Shown here: piece after piece, positions 1 to 6,087 of the stretch
Layout: every line of letters begins with the position of its first letter
Position numbering within the stretch: position 1 is the stretch's first letter
NCBI GenBank assembly: GCA_004299465.1
Contig: SCST01000370.1
Span: 1-6,608, forward strand
DNA: 6,608 nucleotides
Direction: 5' to 3'
DNA from: Methylovulum sp.
Lineage (GTDB): Bacteria; Pseudomonadota; Gammaproteobacteria; Methylococcales; Methylomonadaceae
Notes under the pieces: model-generated
What the model saw: only the letters and a program-made list of their open reading frames with translations
Told to the model about the DNA's origin: nothing
Databases searched by the model: none
Translations under genes and position numbers: made by a program

Positions 1-58
1 CATATACGGCTTTGATCGCCAGGATCAGCAGGCAAATTATTAGTGTTAATCTGGCCAT
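1..58 (-). CDS. N-terminus of a secreted or membrane-anchored protein, cut by the window edge
   Basis: Reading the minus strand from an ATG at 58-56, 19 codons stay open to the window edge and give MARLTLIICLLILAIKAVY. A basic residue followed by a hydrophobic core is what a Sec signal peptide or an N-terminal anchor looks like. The start is well supported: the minus strand carries AAGGAAGG at 73-66, seven bases before the ATG, the strongest Shine-Dalgarno in the window. The gene lies 182 nt downstream of the barrel gene on the same strand, so it could be an eighth member of the cluster or have its own promoter in the AT-rich gap. The product cannot be named from 19 residues. Confidence 0.6.
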   Translation of the reverse strand, partial: MARLTLIICLLILAIKAVY

Positions 59-94
59 AAGGCCACCTTCCTTGAAACAGGGCGGGTTAGCCAT

Positions 95-111
95 CGTTCC
101 CACGCTCCGCG
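95..111. repeat. Half of a REP-like interspersed palindrome (tentative)
   Basis: The stretch CGTTCCCACGCTCCGCG is the left half of a palindrome that would normally continue GTGGGAACG. Here the right half is replaced by CCCACTGT, so the hairpin is lost. From memory, palindromes of this form recur between genes in many gammaproteobacteria. No second copy lies in the window, so its repeat nature cannot be shown here. Confidence 0.3.
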
Positions 112-157
112 CCCACTGTCATTAAGTTAAGAGTTTAAGCATTAAAAATCAATGTAT

Positions 158-169
158 TGCATATATGCA
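158..169. promoter_or_regulatory. 12-bp perfect palindrome in the AT-rich gap before the left-edge gene
   Basis: TGCATATATGCA is perfectly self-complementary. It sits in an AT-rich stretch between the barrel stop codon and the left-edge gene. On the minus strand a TTTAAT (146-141, 5 of 6 to the -10 consensus) follows at promoter spacing from a poor -35 (169-164) that overlaps the palindrome. Three copies of TTAAG follow at 122-126, 127-131 and 135-139. A promoter with an operator for the left-edge gene is possible but weakly supported. Confidence 0.2.
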
Positions 170-192
170 GGCCGGATTCCTTAACTGTGAGC

Positions 193-230
193 AGTGACGC
201 GGAACATCGCAACGATGGCGCTGAGTCACT
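193..230. repeat. Composite stem-loop just downstream of the barrel gene
   Basis: AGTGAC (193-198) pairs with GTCACT (225-230), GCG (199-201) with CGC (219-221), and CATCG (205-209) with CGATG (213-217) around a CAA loop. This gives 14 bp interrupted by a TGA bulge and a small internal loop. It lies 11 nt past the barrel stop codon, where a transcript end or processing point is expected. Neither strand has a T-run after it, so it is not a canonical Rho-independent terminator. Confidence 0.35.
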
Positions 231-240
231 ACAATAAAAA

Positions 241-1671
241 TCAATAGTCCGGAGCGTCACGGAAGGTCCAGACCACTGACAAATTGCCGAAGAAGCCCTC
301 GCCCAGTTGCACCTGCGTGAACGGCATACCCATCGCATTCTTGGCATCTCTGGCGTTCAAATCTTCATAAATCGGTAAGCCGACCGAACTACGCAATTTG
401 AAATTACCGCCAAAGGCATTGAGGAATCGCCAATCGGAAACAACAGCCAGATTAGTGACCGTACCGCCGCTGTTGCCGATCTTGAAGCCCCGGTCTTCAT
501 TTTTCTCCGTATAGCTCGCATCCAGTTCAACACCGAGCATCAGGTCATAGTTCGGCGTGTAATGCAGCGCCAAGCCAACCGTAGCGATGTCGCCGTAAGC
601 AAAATCATCGCCATTTTCGGGATTGACGGTATAGAGGGCGGAGCTATGCATCCAGAAATTTTTCCAGCGCTGCGAATACAATAGTCCGCCGGTAAAGGTC
701 GCGGTATCTTTACCCAATTGCAAACCGGCGCCCTTACTGATGAGGTTCGTCTTTGCCAGCGGATTGACCAAGGGGTCGCGAGTTCCGTCGAATTCGCCGG
801 TCGGCAAAGTAGTGCCGAGCAGCACGCTGGCAAACTGGTGCCAGCGCGTGCTGCGCCAGAAGTTATAACGTCCTTCCAGGGCAATATCGCCTAGCCCATC
901 GTCATTAGCAATACTTTCACCGACCGTGCCGGTGGCCGGGTTCCGCTCAAGCGTACCTTGCCTTTTCTCGAACCAGGGCAGGTTCATGAATAGCGCGAGA
1001 TCATCGGTGGGCGAATAATTCACCGTGATAGCCTGCTGCATCATTTGGCTCTCACTCGGCGCCTTGGGCTGCGCTTTATTGGCATTGATGAAGTCAGCCG
1101 GCTCAATGCCGCTATCGCCGTTCTTGACCTGGTCTTTTTGCGCGTAACCATAAACGATGCCGGCGCTGAAATTGCCTTTCCCCGGCGTTACCGCGGTACG
1201 GATACGGAACGGCGCGGTGGTGCCCACGGGTGAGACATCATCATAAGCGATAGTGAAGTCGATCACTTCACCGCCTTCCTTGGCGGCAAACGCTTCGGCC
1301 TCCTCACGCTTGGCGAACGCGATGTAGTTGGGCACCATGTCGGGAATCACGTTGCTGCCCAGCACATAGGTGGCCGTTTGCGCATCGACCAGCTCGCCGG
1401 AAACCCAGTCATGGACTTTGACCGATCTGAAGGCAGACAGACCGCCGGCATCATCAATTTCACGCAACATACAGGCGACGCCGCAGGTGTATTCTTTGCT
1501 GCCATCCTTATAAACCAGTTCTGCGGCGCTTTTCCGGTATTCATCGATCCACATGCCACAGACGCGGCAACTTGCCCGCGGCTCGTGTTGCTCATGCGCC
1601 GATACCTGAACCGCTATCAACATGAGCAAAAATAACGCCGGGATCATCGCTTGTTTAATGGCCGTCTTCAT
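241..1671 (-). CDS. NosL domain fused to an outer-membrane beta-barrel (476 aa)
   Basis: Residues 1-25 are a Sec signal peptide (K3, K6, hydrophobic 9-24, likely cleavage after VSA). Residues 35-148 are a NosL-like domain opening with CRVCGM (35-40), the metal-binding signature of this Cu(I)-chaperone family; C63, C67 and M68 follow, and the domain ends in a FTIAYDDVSP stretch typical of the NosL C-terminus. Residues about 152-476 are alternating amphipathic strands with turn motifs such as GLGDIALEGRY (259-269), TLPTGEFDG and GLPIYEDLN. They resemble the Phenol_MetA_deg-type outer-membrane family, and the final residue is Tyr, as for BAM-assembled barrels. I start at ATG 1671 because AAAGGGGA lies six bases upstream and a signal peptide follows; the in-frame extension to 1830 runs inside the thioredoxin gene. 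The first 17 nt overlap that gene. Inferred role: a barrel with a metal-binding domain on its periplasmic side. Barrel substrate unknown. Confidence 0.85.
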   Translation of the reverse strand: MKTAIKQAMIPALFLLMLIAVQVSAHEQHEPRASCRVCGMWIDEYRKSAAELVYKDGSKEYTCGVACMLREIDDAGGLSAFRSVKVHDWVSGELVDAQTATYVLGSNVIPDMVPNYIAFAKREEAEAFAAKEGGEVIDFTIAYDDVSPVGTTAPFRIRTAVTPGKGNFSAGIVYGYAQKDQVKNGDSGIEPADFINANKAQPKAPSESQMMQQAITVNYSPTDDLALFMNLPWFEKRQGTLERNPATGTVGESIANDDGLGDIALEGRYNFWRSTRWHQFASVLLGTTLPTGEFDGTRDPLVNPLAKTNLISKGAGLQLGKDTATFTGGLLYSQRWKNFWMHSSALYTVNPENGDDFAYGDIATVGLALHYTPNYDLMLGVELDASYTEKNEDRGFKIGNSGGTVTNLAVVSDWRFLNAFGGNFKLRSSVGLPIYEDLNARDAKNAMGMPFTQVQLGEGFFGNLSVVWTFRDAPDY

Positions 1672-2188
1672 AAAATTCCCCTTTGTATAGGATGGTGGTA
1701 AAAAGCTTTTCAAGGTCCTGGCGGCCGGCTTCCCCGACCACTTTCCCCCGCACGATGCCTGCTTCGTCAATGACGAAGGTAGTCGGCAAACCGATGACGC
1801 CGAAACATTTGGCCGCCAGGCCGTATTCATCGACCAGCATCGGATAACTCAGGCGCTCGAACTGTTTGATTCGCTCATCGGTTTTGACGAGACGGCTGAC
1901 ATTGATTGCCACCGGCATAAATGCCTTGTCCTTGTATTTTTGATACAGGGATTCCAGCGAAAAAAGAACCTCTTTGTCACAGAAGCCACAATCAATGGAC
2001 CAAAAGCGCAACAACGCGACTTTGCCTTTGATGTTGCCAGGCAAGCTTATGGGCCTGCCGTGAAAATCGTTTAGCATAACGGATGGTATCGCGTCACCGA
2101 TTTGCAATCCCGCGCGCTTATGGCATCCGTAAAGCGTTGCCGCGACCAGCAAGCTTAGCAGCACGGCCCAACCCTTAATCGATCTCAT
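1655..2188 (-). CDS. TlpA/ResA-like thioredoxin-fold lipoprotein (177 aa)
   Basis: A short hydrophobic signal (residues 6-21) ends in LYGC, a lipobox, with Cys22 the predicted lipidated residue. This places the protein on a membrane facing the periplasm. A thioredoxin fold of the AhpC/TSA-TlpA type follows: IGDAIPSVMLNDFHG (30-44), the beta strand ending in RFWSIDCGFC with the active CxxC at 67-70, and the cis-proline loop GLPTTFVID (133-141, P135). The length is normal for the family. C129 in AAKCFG is an extra cysteine. The start codon overlaps the NosL stop by ATGA, so the two are translationally coupled, and the end overlaps the NosL-barrel gene by 17 nt. Being between two NosL genes, it most likely keeps the NosL CxxC cysteines or another cluster member reduced; reducing another partner such as a cytochrome or the membrane protein is also possible. 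Confidence 0.88.
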   Translation of the reverse strand: MRSIKGWAVLLSLLVAATLYGCHKRAGLQIGDAIPSVMLNDFHGRPISLPGNIKGKVALLRFWSIDCGFCDKEVLFSLESLYQKYKDKAFMPVAINVSRLVKTDERIKQFERLSYPMLVDEYGLAAKCFGVIGLPTTFVIDEAGIVRGKVVGEAGRQDLEKLFTTILYKGEFYEDGH

Positions 2189-2706
2189 CGCCGGTGATCC
2201 AGCGACTCGATGATAAGCGGCGTCACCTCCTGAAAGCGCAGAATGGATTTGCCCTGATGATCTTCCAAAAACTCCTGCGCCGATTCCTGATCCTTGAACG
2301 GCAATAATTCATGGCCCATCGGGCCTAGTACATCCGAGCCGATCACATAAAATGCCGATTTGGCGTCTATCAATTCCACGTCGTAATAATCCGTAACATA
2401 AACAGCCCTGATAGCTTCCGCCGCTTTTCCGGGCGTGTATTTCGCTGTGTCGAAGAGATGTTTGAACATATCCTTGGCGCCGTCGTAGAAATAGTACGAA
2501 CCATCCTTAAAGAGAATTTCGGCTACCCATTTCGGGTATTTGTAGACAAACATGCCGCATACCGGGCAACGGTCGGTTTTTTTGATCGTAACGGCAGGTT
2601 CATCGCCATAGCTGATGTTTATACTGAAAAGCAAAACCAGCCCAAGTATTATTTTTGGGTATAGCTGCCTGGAAAAGTTTTTTTCTCTCACCGTTGTTCC
2701 CGACAT
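2185..2706 (-). CDS. NosL-family periplasmic metal (Cu) chaperone (173 aa)
   Basis: The order of motifs is that of NosL: CPVCGM at 47-52, then WVAEILFKDGS (60-70), a YVTDYYDVELIDAKSAFYVIGSDVLGPMG block (from 103; GPMG at 128-131), LLPFKDQESAQEFLEDH (134-150) and a closing GKSILRFQEVTP (152-163). NosL proteins bind Cu(I) through the CxxCGM region and assist nitrous oxide reductase maturation. Characterised NosL proteins are lipoproteins; this one has a hydrophobic stretch (about 18-33) and a probable SYG/DEP cleavage but no lipobox cysteine, so it is probably soluble or N-terminally anchored. Residues 1-16 before the signal are long and basic. The ribosome site is weak (GGAT about seven bases upstream). 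A run of seven A in the coding strand (2684-2678) is a possible slippage spot. No nosZ is in the window, so another copper enzyme or general copper handling is as likely as N2O reduction. Confidence 0.88.
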   Translation of the reverse strand: MSGTTVREKNFSRQLYPKIILGLVLLFSINISYGDEPAVTIKKTDRCPVCGMFVYKYPKWVAEILFKDGSYYFYDGAKDMFKHLFDTAKYTPGKAAEAIRAVYVTDYYDVELIDAKSAFYVIGSDVLGPMGHELLPFKDQESAQEFLEDHQGKSILRFQEVTPLIIESLDHRR

Positions 2707-2721
2707 AAAAACATCCGTTGG

Positions 2722-2762
2722 CGTGCCGCGCGCGCCTTGGGAGCTATGGCGCGCGCAACACG
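2722..2762 (-). ncRNA. Strong GC-rich intergenic stem-loop in the cluster mRNA
   Basis: GCGCGCGCC (2728-2736) and GGCGCGCGC (2748-2756) are perfect 9-bp complements around an 11-nt loop. Outside a 2x2 mismatch, CGTG (2722-2725) pairs with CACG (2759-2762), giving 13 bp in all. It fills the only real gap inside the cluster, between the polytopic membrane gene and nosL. No T-run follows on the minus strand, so it is more likely an mRNA processing, stabilising or attenuating structure than an intrinsic terminator. It is a cis structure, not a separate RNA gene. Confidence 0.55.
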
Positions 2763-2787
2763 TCCGTATGCAGGATAGCGATCAGCT

Positions 2788-3801
2788 TTAATAGACGACT
2801 TCATAGGCAAGAACCAGGCTTGAGGTAACAATTTCATAAGTGACCAATGCGGTAAACAGGGCGAATAAAATGACGGAGGCCAGCGCCAGCTTGCCGATGA
2901 ACGCAGGCAGCATGGCCTGGAGGCTCCCCACCTGTCGAAAAGGACTCAGTGCGCCGACGCCAAGACCCGATACGACGGCGCCAAGCAGCAGCATATAAAG
3001 CAGGTAACCGAGATAATGGTACTCTTCCATAATGATGCAGAAGGGACAGTGGTGGGTCGGTAATTCATAAATGTACAACGATATGAAGGATATGATGGAG
3101 ATAAGCGAGAGCACAAACATCAGCAGGCTCAGTACGGCATAAAGATAGCCGCCCCTGTTCTTGAAATAGAAAAAAAGCCCAGACACCAAGGTGCCTGACA
3201 TGCTGCTGTAAAAAACCCAGATCATCGACCGGGCGGGCAAAGAAGCCATTTCCGAGCCTATGCCGGCCGGCCGTTCACTGCTGAACAAGCTGCCGCAACA
3301 AGACGTAATGACATCCGCCTCCATGCTCATAAAGTAAGCGCTCTCCAGAACCGTCTCCACTAGGATAAAGGGCGCGACGAACGCCAGCAGCAAGTACTTC
3401 TTTTTGATCAGTGGGTAGTCGTAGCCCTGGTTGTCGGCAACATTCAAAATCAGCCAGAGACCGGCCGCAATAAAGTTGAAGATTTTCAATACCAGTGTGG
3501 GATAGCCGAAGCTCCCGACATTTAACGTCCCGGCCGCGCACATCGCGCCGACAAAAAGCGGCGTCAGGTTATCGGCGGTAAAGATGTATAAAAAGAGGGA
3601 AAGCAGTTGCAGGCCGAAAACATACGAGAGCAAGGTTGAAATCAGGTAAGTTTTACGCTCAAGCACGAGCTGCAATTCGTGACCGTTTTGTATGTCCCAA
3701 TGCCTTATTATCTGCGCGCCGTAAAACACGGCATATAACACCATAGCGCTGGCGATATAAGCCGCCAGCAGATTGGCGATGACGGTCGGGTGCAGGATCA
3801 C
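2788..3801 (-). CDS. Polytopic inner-membrane protein with CC and HHCPFCxxM motifs (337 aa), unknown function
   Basis: About eight or nine membrane spans are visible (roughly 8-30, 52-75, 82-97, 103-121, 135-156, 192-212, 218-245, 263-285, 301-325). Two loops, 157-191 and 246-262, hold the notable residues: TSCCG (C168, C169) and HHCPFCIIM (H250, H251, C252, C255, M258). The basic KKK (133-135) and KNR (214-216) turns put these loops on the periplasmic side by the positive-inside rule, though loop 31-51 is also basic and makes the topology uncertain. The start is GTG, overlapping the ATPase stop as GTGA, with GAGGAG upstream; no in-frame ATG fits as well. I do not recognise a named family. 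Lying between the ABC genes and the NosL/thioredoxin genes, it could be the membrane partner of the transporter, handling metal or thiols. A VKOR-like disulfide protein is an alternative I cannot support. Confidence 0.8.
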   Translation of the reverse strand: MILHPTVIANLLAAYIASAMVLYAVFYGAQIIRHWDIQNGHELQLVLERKTYLISTLLSYVFGLQLLSLFLYIFTADNLTPLFVGAMCAAGTLNVGSFGYPTLVLKIFNFIAAGLWLILNVADNQGYDYPLIKKKYLLLAFVAPFILVETVLESAYFMSMEADVITSCCGSLFSSERPAGIGSEMASLPARSMIWVFYSSMSGTLVSGLFFYFKNRGGYLYAVLSLLMFVLSLISIISFISLYIYELPTHHCPFCIIMEEYHYLGYLLYMLLLGAVVSGLGVGALSPFRQVGSLQAMLPAFIGKLALASVILFALFTALVTYEIVTSSLVLAYEVVY

Positions 3802-4478
3802 GTCGATGACTCCTCGATTTGGCCGTCGCGGAGCTTGACCACGCTGTCCACGATGACGGATTCATAGACCAGCGGATCATGGCTGGTGATGATGACGGTT
3901 TTGCCTTCCGATTTGAATTTCTCGATGATCTCCATGAACCGGTACGATAACTTGGTATCGAGATGCGCGGTCGGCTCATCGGCAATGATGACGTGCGGAT
4001 CGTTAATCAGGGCGCGCACGATAGAGGCGCGCTGGGCTTCCCCGCCGGACAGCCACTCCACCTTTGAAGCCGCCTTGTCGGCGATATTAAGCTCGGACAG
4101 GCCTTTCATCGCCTTCATTTTCAGGTGTGATCGCTTTTCTCCCAAGGGGTAGGCCGGTAACATCACATTGTCCAGTACGGAAATGCCCTTGATCAGATTC
4201 GGTTGCTGAAAAATAAAGCCGAAGGTCTTGCGGCGAATATCGGTCAAAAAACGTTCCGGCAAGCTGGTGATTTCACGCCCGTTCAATTTCACGCGCCCGG
4301 CCGACGGCCGGCTCATGCAACCAACGATACTCAATAACGTGGTTTTCCCGGAACCGCTAGGCCCCTTCAGCACCGTGACCCTGTTCCCGGCTATATGCAG
4401 GTTGACGCTGTTTAGCGCCGAAAACTCGCTGGGATTGCCGGCATTAAACACTTTGTTAACATTGACCAGTTCGATCAT
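3798..4478 (-). CDS. ABC transporter ATP-binding protein, LolD/MacB type (226 aa)
   Basis: All nucleotide-binding motifs are intact: Walker A GPSGSGKTT (39-47), Q-loop FQQPNL (Q91/Q92), signature LSGGE (143-147), Walker B VIIADEPT (163-170, D167, catalytic E168), D-loop HLDT (172-175) and switch His200. The closeness to LolD/MacB/FtsE proteins shows in the ALNSVNLHI opening and the QRASIVRALINDP block, and the length is typical. It powers the FtsX-type permease encoded directly upstream: TAA of the permease and this ATG are 3 nt apart, with GGAG about eight bases before the start. The end overlaps the polytopic membrane gene by 4 nt. ATPases of this class drive mechanotransmission or extraction at the periplasmic side rather than bulk import. 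The substrate is not evident from this subunit. Confidence 0.93.
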   Translation of the reverse strand: MIELVNVNKVFNAGNPSEFSALNSVNLHIAGNRVTVLKGPSGSGKTTLLSIVGCMSRPSAGRVKLNGREITSLPERFLTDIRRKTFGFIFQQPNLIKGISVLDNVMLPAYPLGEKRSHLKMKAMKGLSELNIADKAASKVEWLSGGEAQRASIVRALINDPHVIIADEPTAHLDTKLSYRFMEIIEKFKSEGKTVIITSHDPLVYESVIVDSVVKLRDGQIEESST

Positions 4479-4481
4479 GGC

Positions 4482-5795
4482 TTATTCTCCGGTAAAGCGC
4501 ATCGCCGAATCAGGGTCGATGGTCGCGGCTCGCCAGATGGGCACGATGGTTGCCACGGTATAGGGAACCACCGTCAGGAAAAACAAGGTGGTGAGTTGTT
4601 CGAGATTAATAAAAGGCGTCAACACGAAATGGGGATAGAGACTCGACCAGCCTTTCAACGCCGGCTCGAAAACAATGGAACCGGTAAAAAAGACATGAAT
4701 GTAGGCCAGGATCACGCCGGAAAAAAAAGCCGTCAGCGAGATCATCGCGCCTTCCCAGAATTTCATCTGGATAACATCCGAGGTTTCCCAGCCTACCGCC
4801 TTGAGTATGCCGATCTCCCGTCTTTCACCGGCGCTCAGGCCAGAAGCCTTGTCCCAGGCGAAAATGACGAAGGCAAGTACCGCCGCCGAAAAAACAACGA
4901 TCATCATGCCCCCGCGCCAGTTAAAAATTGAATCGTAAGTCCTTAAAATCTCGTCGCGAATGATTGGACGGGCTTGAGGCAGGCGTTTTTTTATTTTCGA
5001 CGCCACCATCGCCACTTCGCTGGGATTGTTGACGGCGACGGTAAGATCGGTCACAACGCTGTTGTCGATGCCGAACAGTTTTCTAAAATCAGCCCCGGTA
5101 ATCAACATCAAATCGGCGGAAACCAGTTCGGATTGCGAGGATAAAGTGCCTGCGATTTTGAAGTTGACAACCTTCCCGTCAAACGTTAGAAACGGCATGT
5201 AATCACCCTTGCCGATATTGCGGAGCCGGGCGATGCCGTTGCCGATGATGAGCGTTCCCGGCTCAAGTGCTATGCCGTTGAATTCAAACAAGGGTTTTGA
5301 TAAATCGGCCGCATGGGGAGCGCCGGACTCACTTTCAACAACAGTGGTTTTCGCCGGCGATTTGCAGGGCTGGGGCGACCTGCAAGGCCGAAACGACGCG
5401 CCGCTGTCAACTACAGCCACCGTGCCCGCGGCCTCTGCTTGGCCTGGCGGCGTCAGCAACGTGTAATTGGCGCTTACCAGGCTGTCGTAATAATAGCCCC
5501 ATAAGCGACTCTCGACGGCGGCGACACCGCGAATGCTTTTAATGGTTTCAATATAACTGAGCGGAAAAAGATCGTGCCGACCCGCAACGATTTTTTGCAC
5601 AACGATTTCCGGCGCGCCTTTCAGGATAAGCGAAGCCTCCTTTTTAATCGAGTACGTAAAAAACATCGTCGAGGCTAATATAAAAACAATGAGCGTATAT
5701 AAAGCCAGCAAGCCGAAGTTTTTCACTTTTCTGCGCAGCAGCGAAGAAATCGTGAAATCTATAATGTAACGCTGTTTTTCAATCCAGGCTCTCAT
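4482..5795 (-). CDS. FtsX/MacB/LolC-type ABC permease (437 aa)
   Basis: One N-terminal span (27-48) is followed by a large periplasmic domain (about 50-295) and three C-terminal spans (297-315, 347-370, 401-421), the 1+3 layout of MacB/LolCE permeases. Family hallmarks are the RRKVKNF entry (21-27), ERREIGILKAVGW (324-336), which is the coupling segment contacting the ATPase, and the WRAATIDPDSAMR tail (421-433). The periplasmic domain contains a low-complexity stretch (about 115-168) with a duplicated PCRSPQPCKSP (137-147) that looks inserted. The ribosome site is poor: AAAGGA lies about 15 nt upstream, but the start overlaps the preceding small gene by 17 nt, so translational coupling is likely. 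A single permease gene suggests a homodimer as in MacB. No membrane-fusion protein or TolC homologue is nearby. Substrate unknown. Confidence 0.92.
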   Translation of the reverse strand: MRAWIEKQRYIIDFTISSLLRRKVKNFGLLALYTLIVFILASTMFFTYSIKKEASLILKGAPEIVVQKIVAGRHDLFPLSYIETIKSIRGVAAVESRLWGYYYDSLVSANYTLLTPPGQAEAAGTVAVVDSGASFRPCRSPQPCKSPAKTTVVESESGAPHAADLSKPLFEFNGIALEPGTLIIGNGIARLRNIGKGDYMPFLTFDGKVVNFKIAGTLSSQSELVSADLMLITGADFRKLFGIDNSVVTDLTVAVNNPSEVAMVASKIKKRLPQARPIIRDEILRTYDSIFNWRGGMMIVVFSAAVLAFVIFAWDKASGLSAGERREIGILKAVGWETSDVIQMKFWEGAMISLTAFFSGVILAYIHVFFTGSIVFEPALKGWSSLYPHFVLTPFINLEQLTTLFFLTVVPYTVATIVPIWRAATIDPDSAMRFTGE

Positions 5796-6087
5796 GGGCG
5801 TTCGGTAATTCCTTTGGGGGCTGGGTAAATGAACCGGACGGGAAATGTTCCAGCGACAGCGGGTGATCCTGGAACGCCGTGTTCAAATCGGCCTGGGACA
5901 GATGCCGCGTATAACGGGCTTCGGTAAAAAGACACAGATCGGTAAGCCGTAGCGCCTTAACCATCGCCGCTTTTTCTCCAAGATTTTCCTGCCGGGCCTT
6001 TTCGCTAAAAGCCGCATGCAACAGAAGCAGGCCCAGTAAAAAAACGCCGGTCGATAAATACAAAAAAAATAGCGAGGAATTTCTCAT
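5779..6087 (-). CDS. Small membrane-anchored periplasmic protein (102 aa), unknown family
   Basis: Counting from the ATG at 6087, residues about 6-26 form one hydrophobic span (SLFFLYLSTGVFLLGLLLLHA), followed by a charged helix (EKARQENLGEKAAMVKALRL) and a polar tail. The tail reads LTDLCLFTEARYTRHLSQADL, then DHPLSLEHFPSGSF, then PP, and has several His residues and a single Cys. Such an ordered tail with HFPSGS looks conserved rather than random, but I cannot name the family. A TTG two codons upstream (6093) is an alternative start; neither has a good ribosome site. The 3' end overlaps the permease start by 17 nt. As the first gene of the cluster, with most of its chain in the periplasm, it may be an accessory subunit of the FtsX-type permease or a substrate-side factor. 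Confidence 0.72.
   Translation of the reverse strand: MRNSSLFFLYLSTGVFLLGLLLLHAAFSEKARQENLGEKAAMVKALRLTDLCLFTEARYTRHLSQADLNTAFQDHPLSLEHFPSGSFTQPPKELPNAHESLD

Noticed and set aside
1378..1635. Plus-strand open frame of 85 codons
   Set aside because: It lies antisense to the NosL domain, has no ribosome site of note and no recognisable protein features. Other plus-strand frames (for example at 4228-4563 and 5209-5466) are rejected for the same reason.
1672..1830. In-frame N-terminal extension of the NosL-barrel gene
   Set aside because: The extension lies wholly inside the thioredoxin gene, has no signal-like or conserved sequence, and the ATG at 1671 has both a ribosome site and a signal peptide.
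2722..2762. Rho-independent terminator inside the cluster
   Set aside because: The stem is strong but no T-run follows it on the minus strand; the TTTT at 2710-2707 is separated from the stem by 11 nt or more and touches the start codon of nosL.
2788..3801. VKOR or DsbB-like disulfide oxidoreductase
   Set aside because: The CPFC motif is suggestive, but there are eight or nine spans and the protein lacks the overall layout of those four- to five-span enzymes.
241..4478. A nitrous oxide reductase (nos) gene cluster
   Set aside because: Only NosL-type domains match. No NosZ, NosD or NosR is present, and the ATPase and permease are of the LolD/FtsX type, not NosF/NosY.
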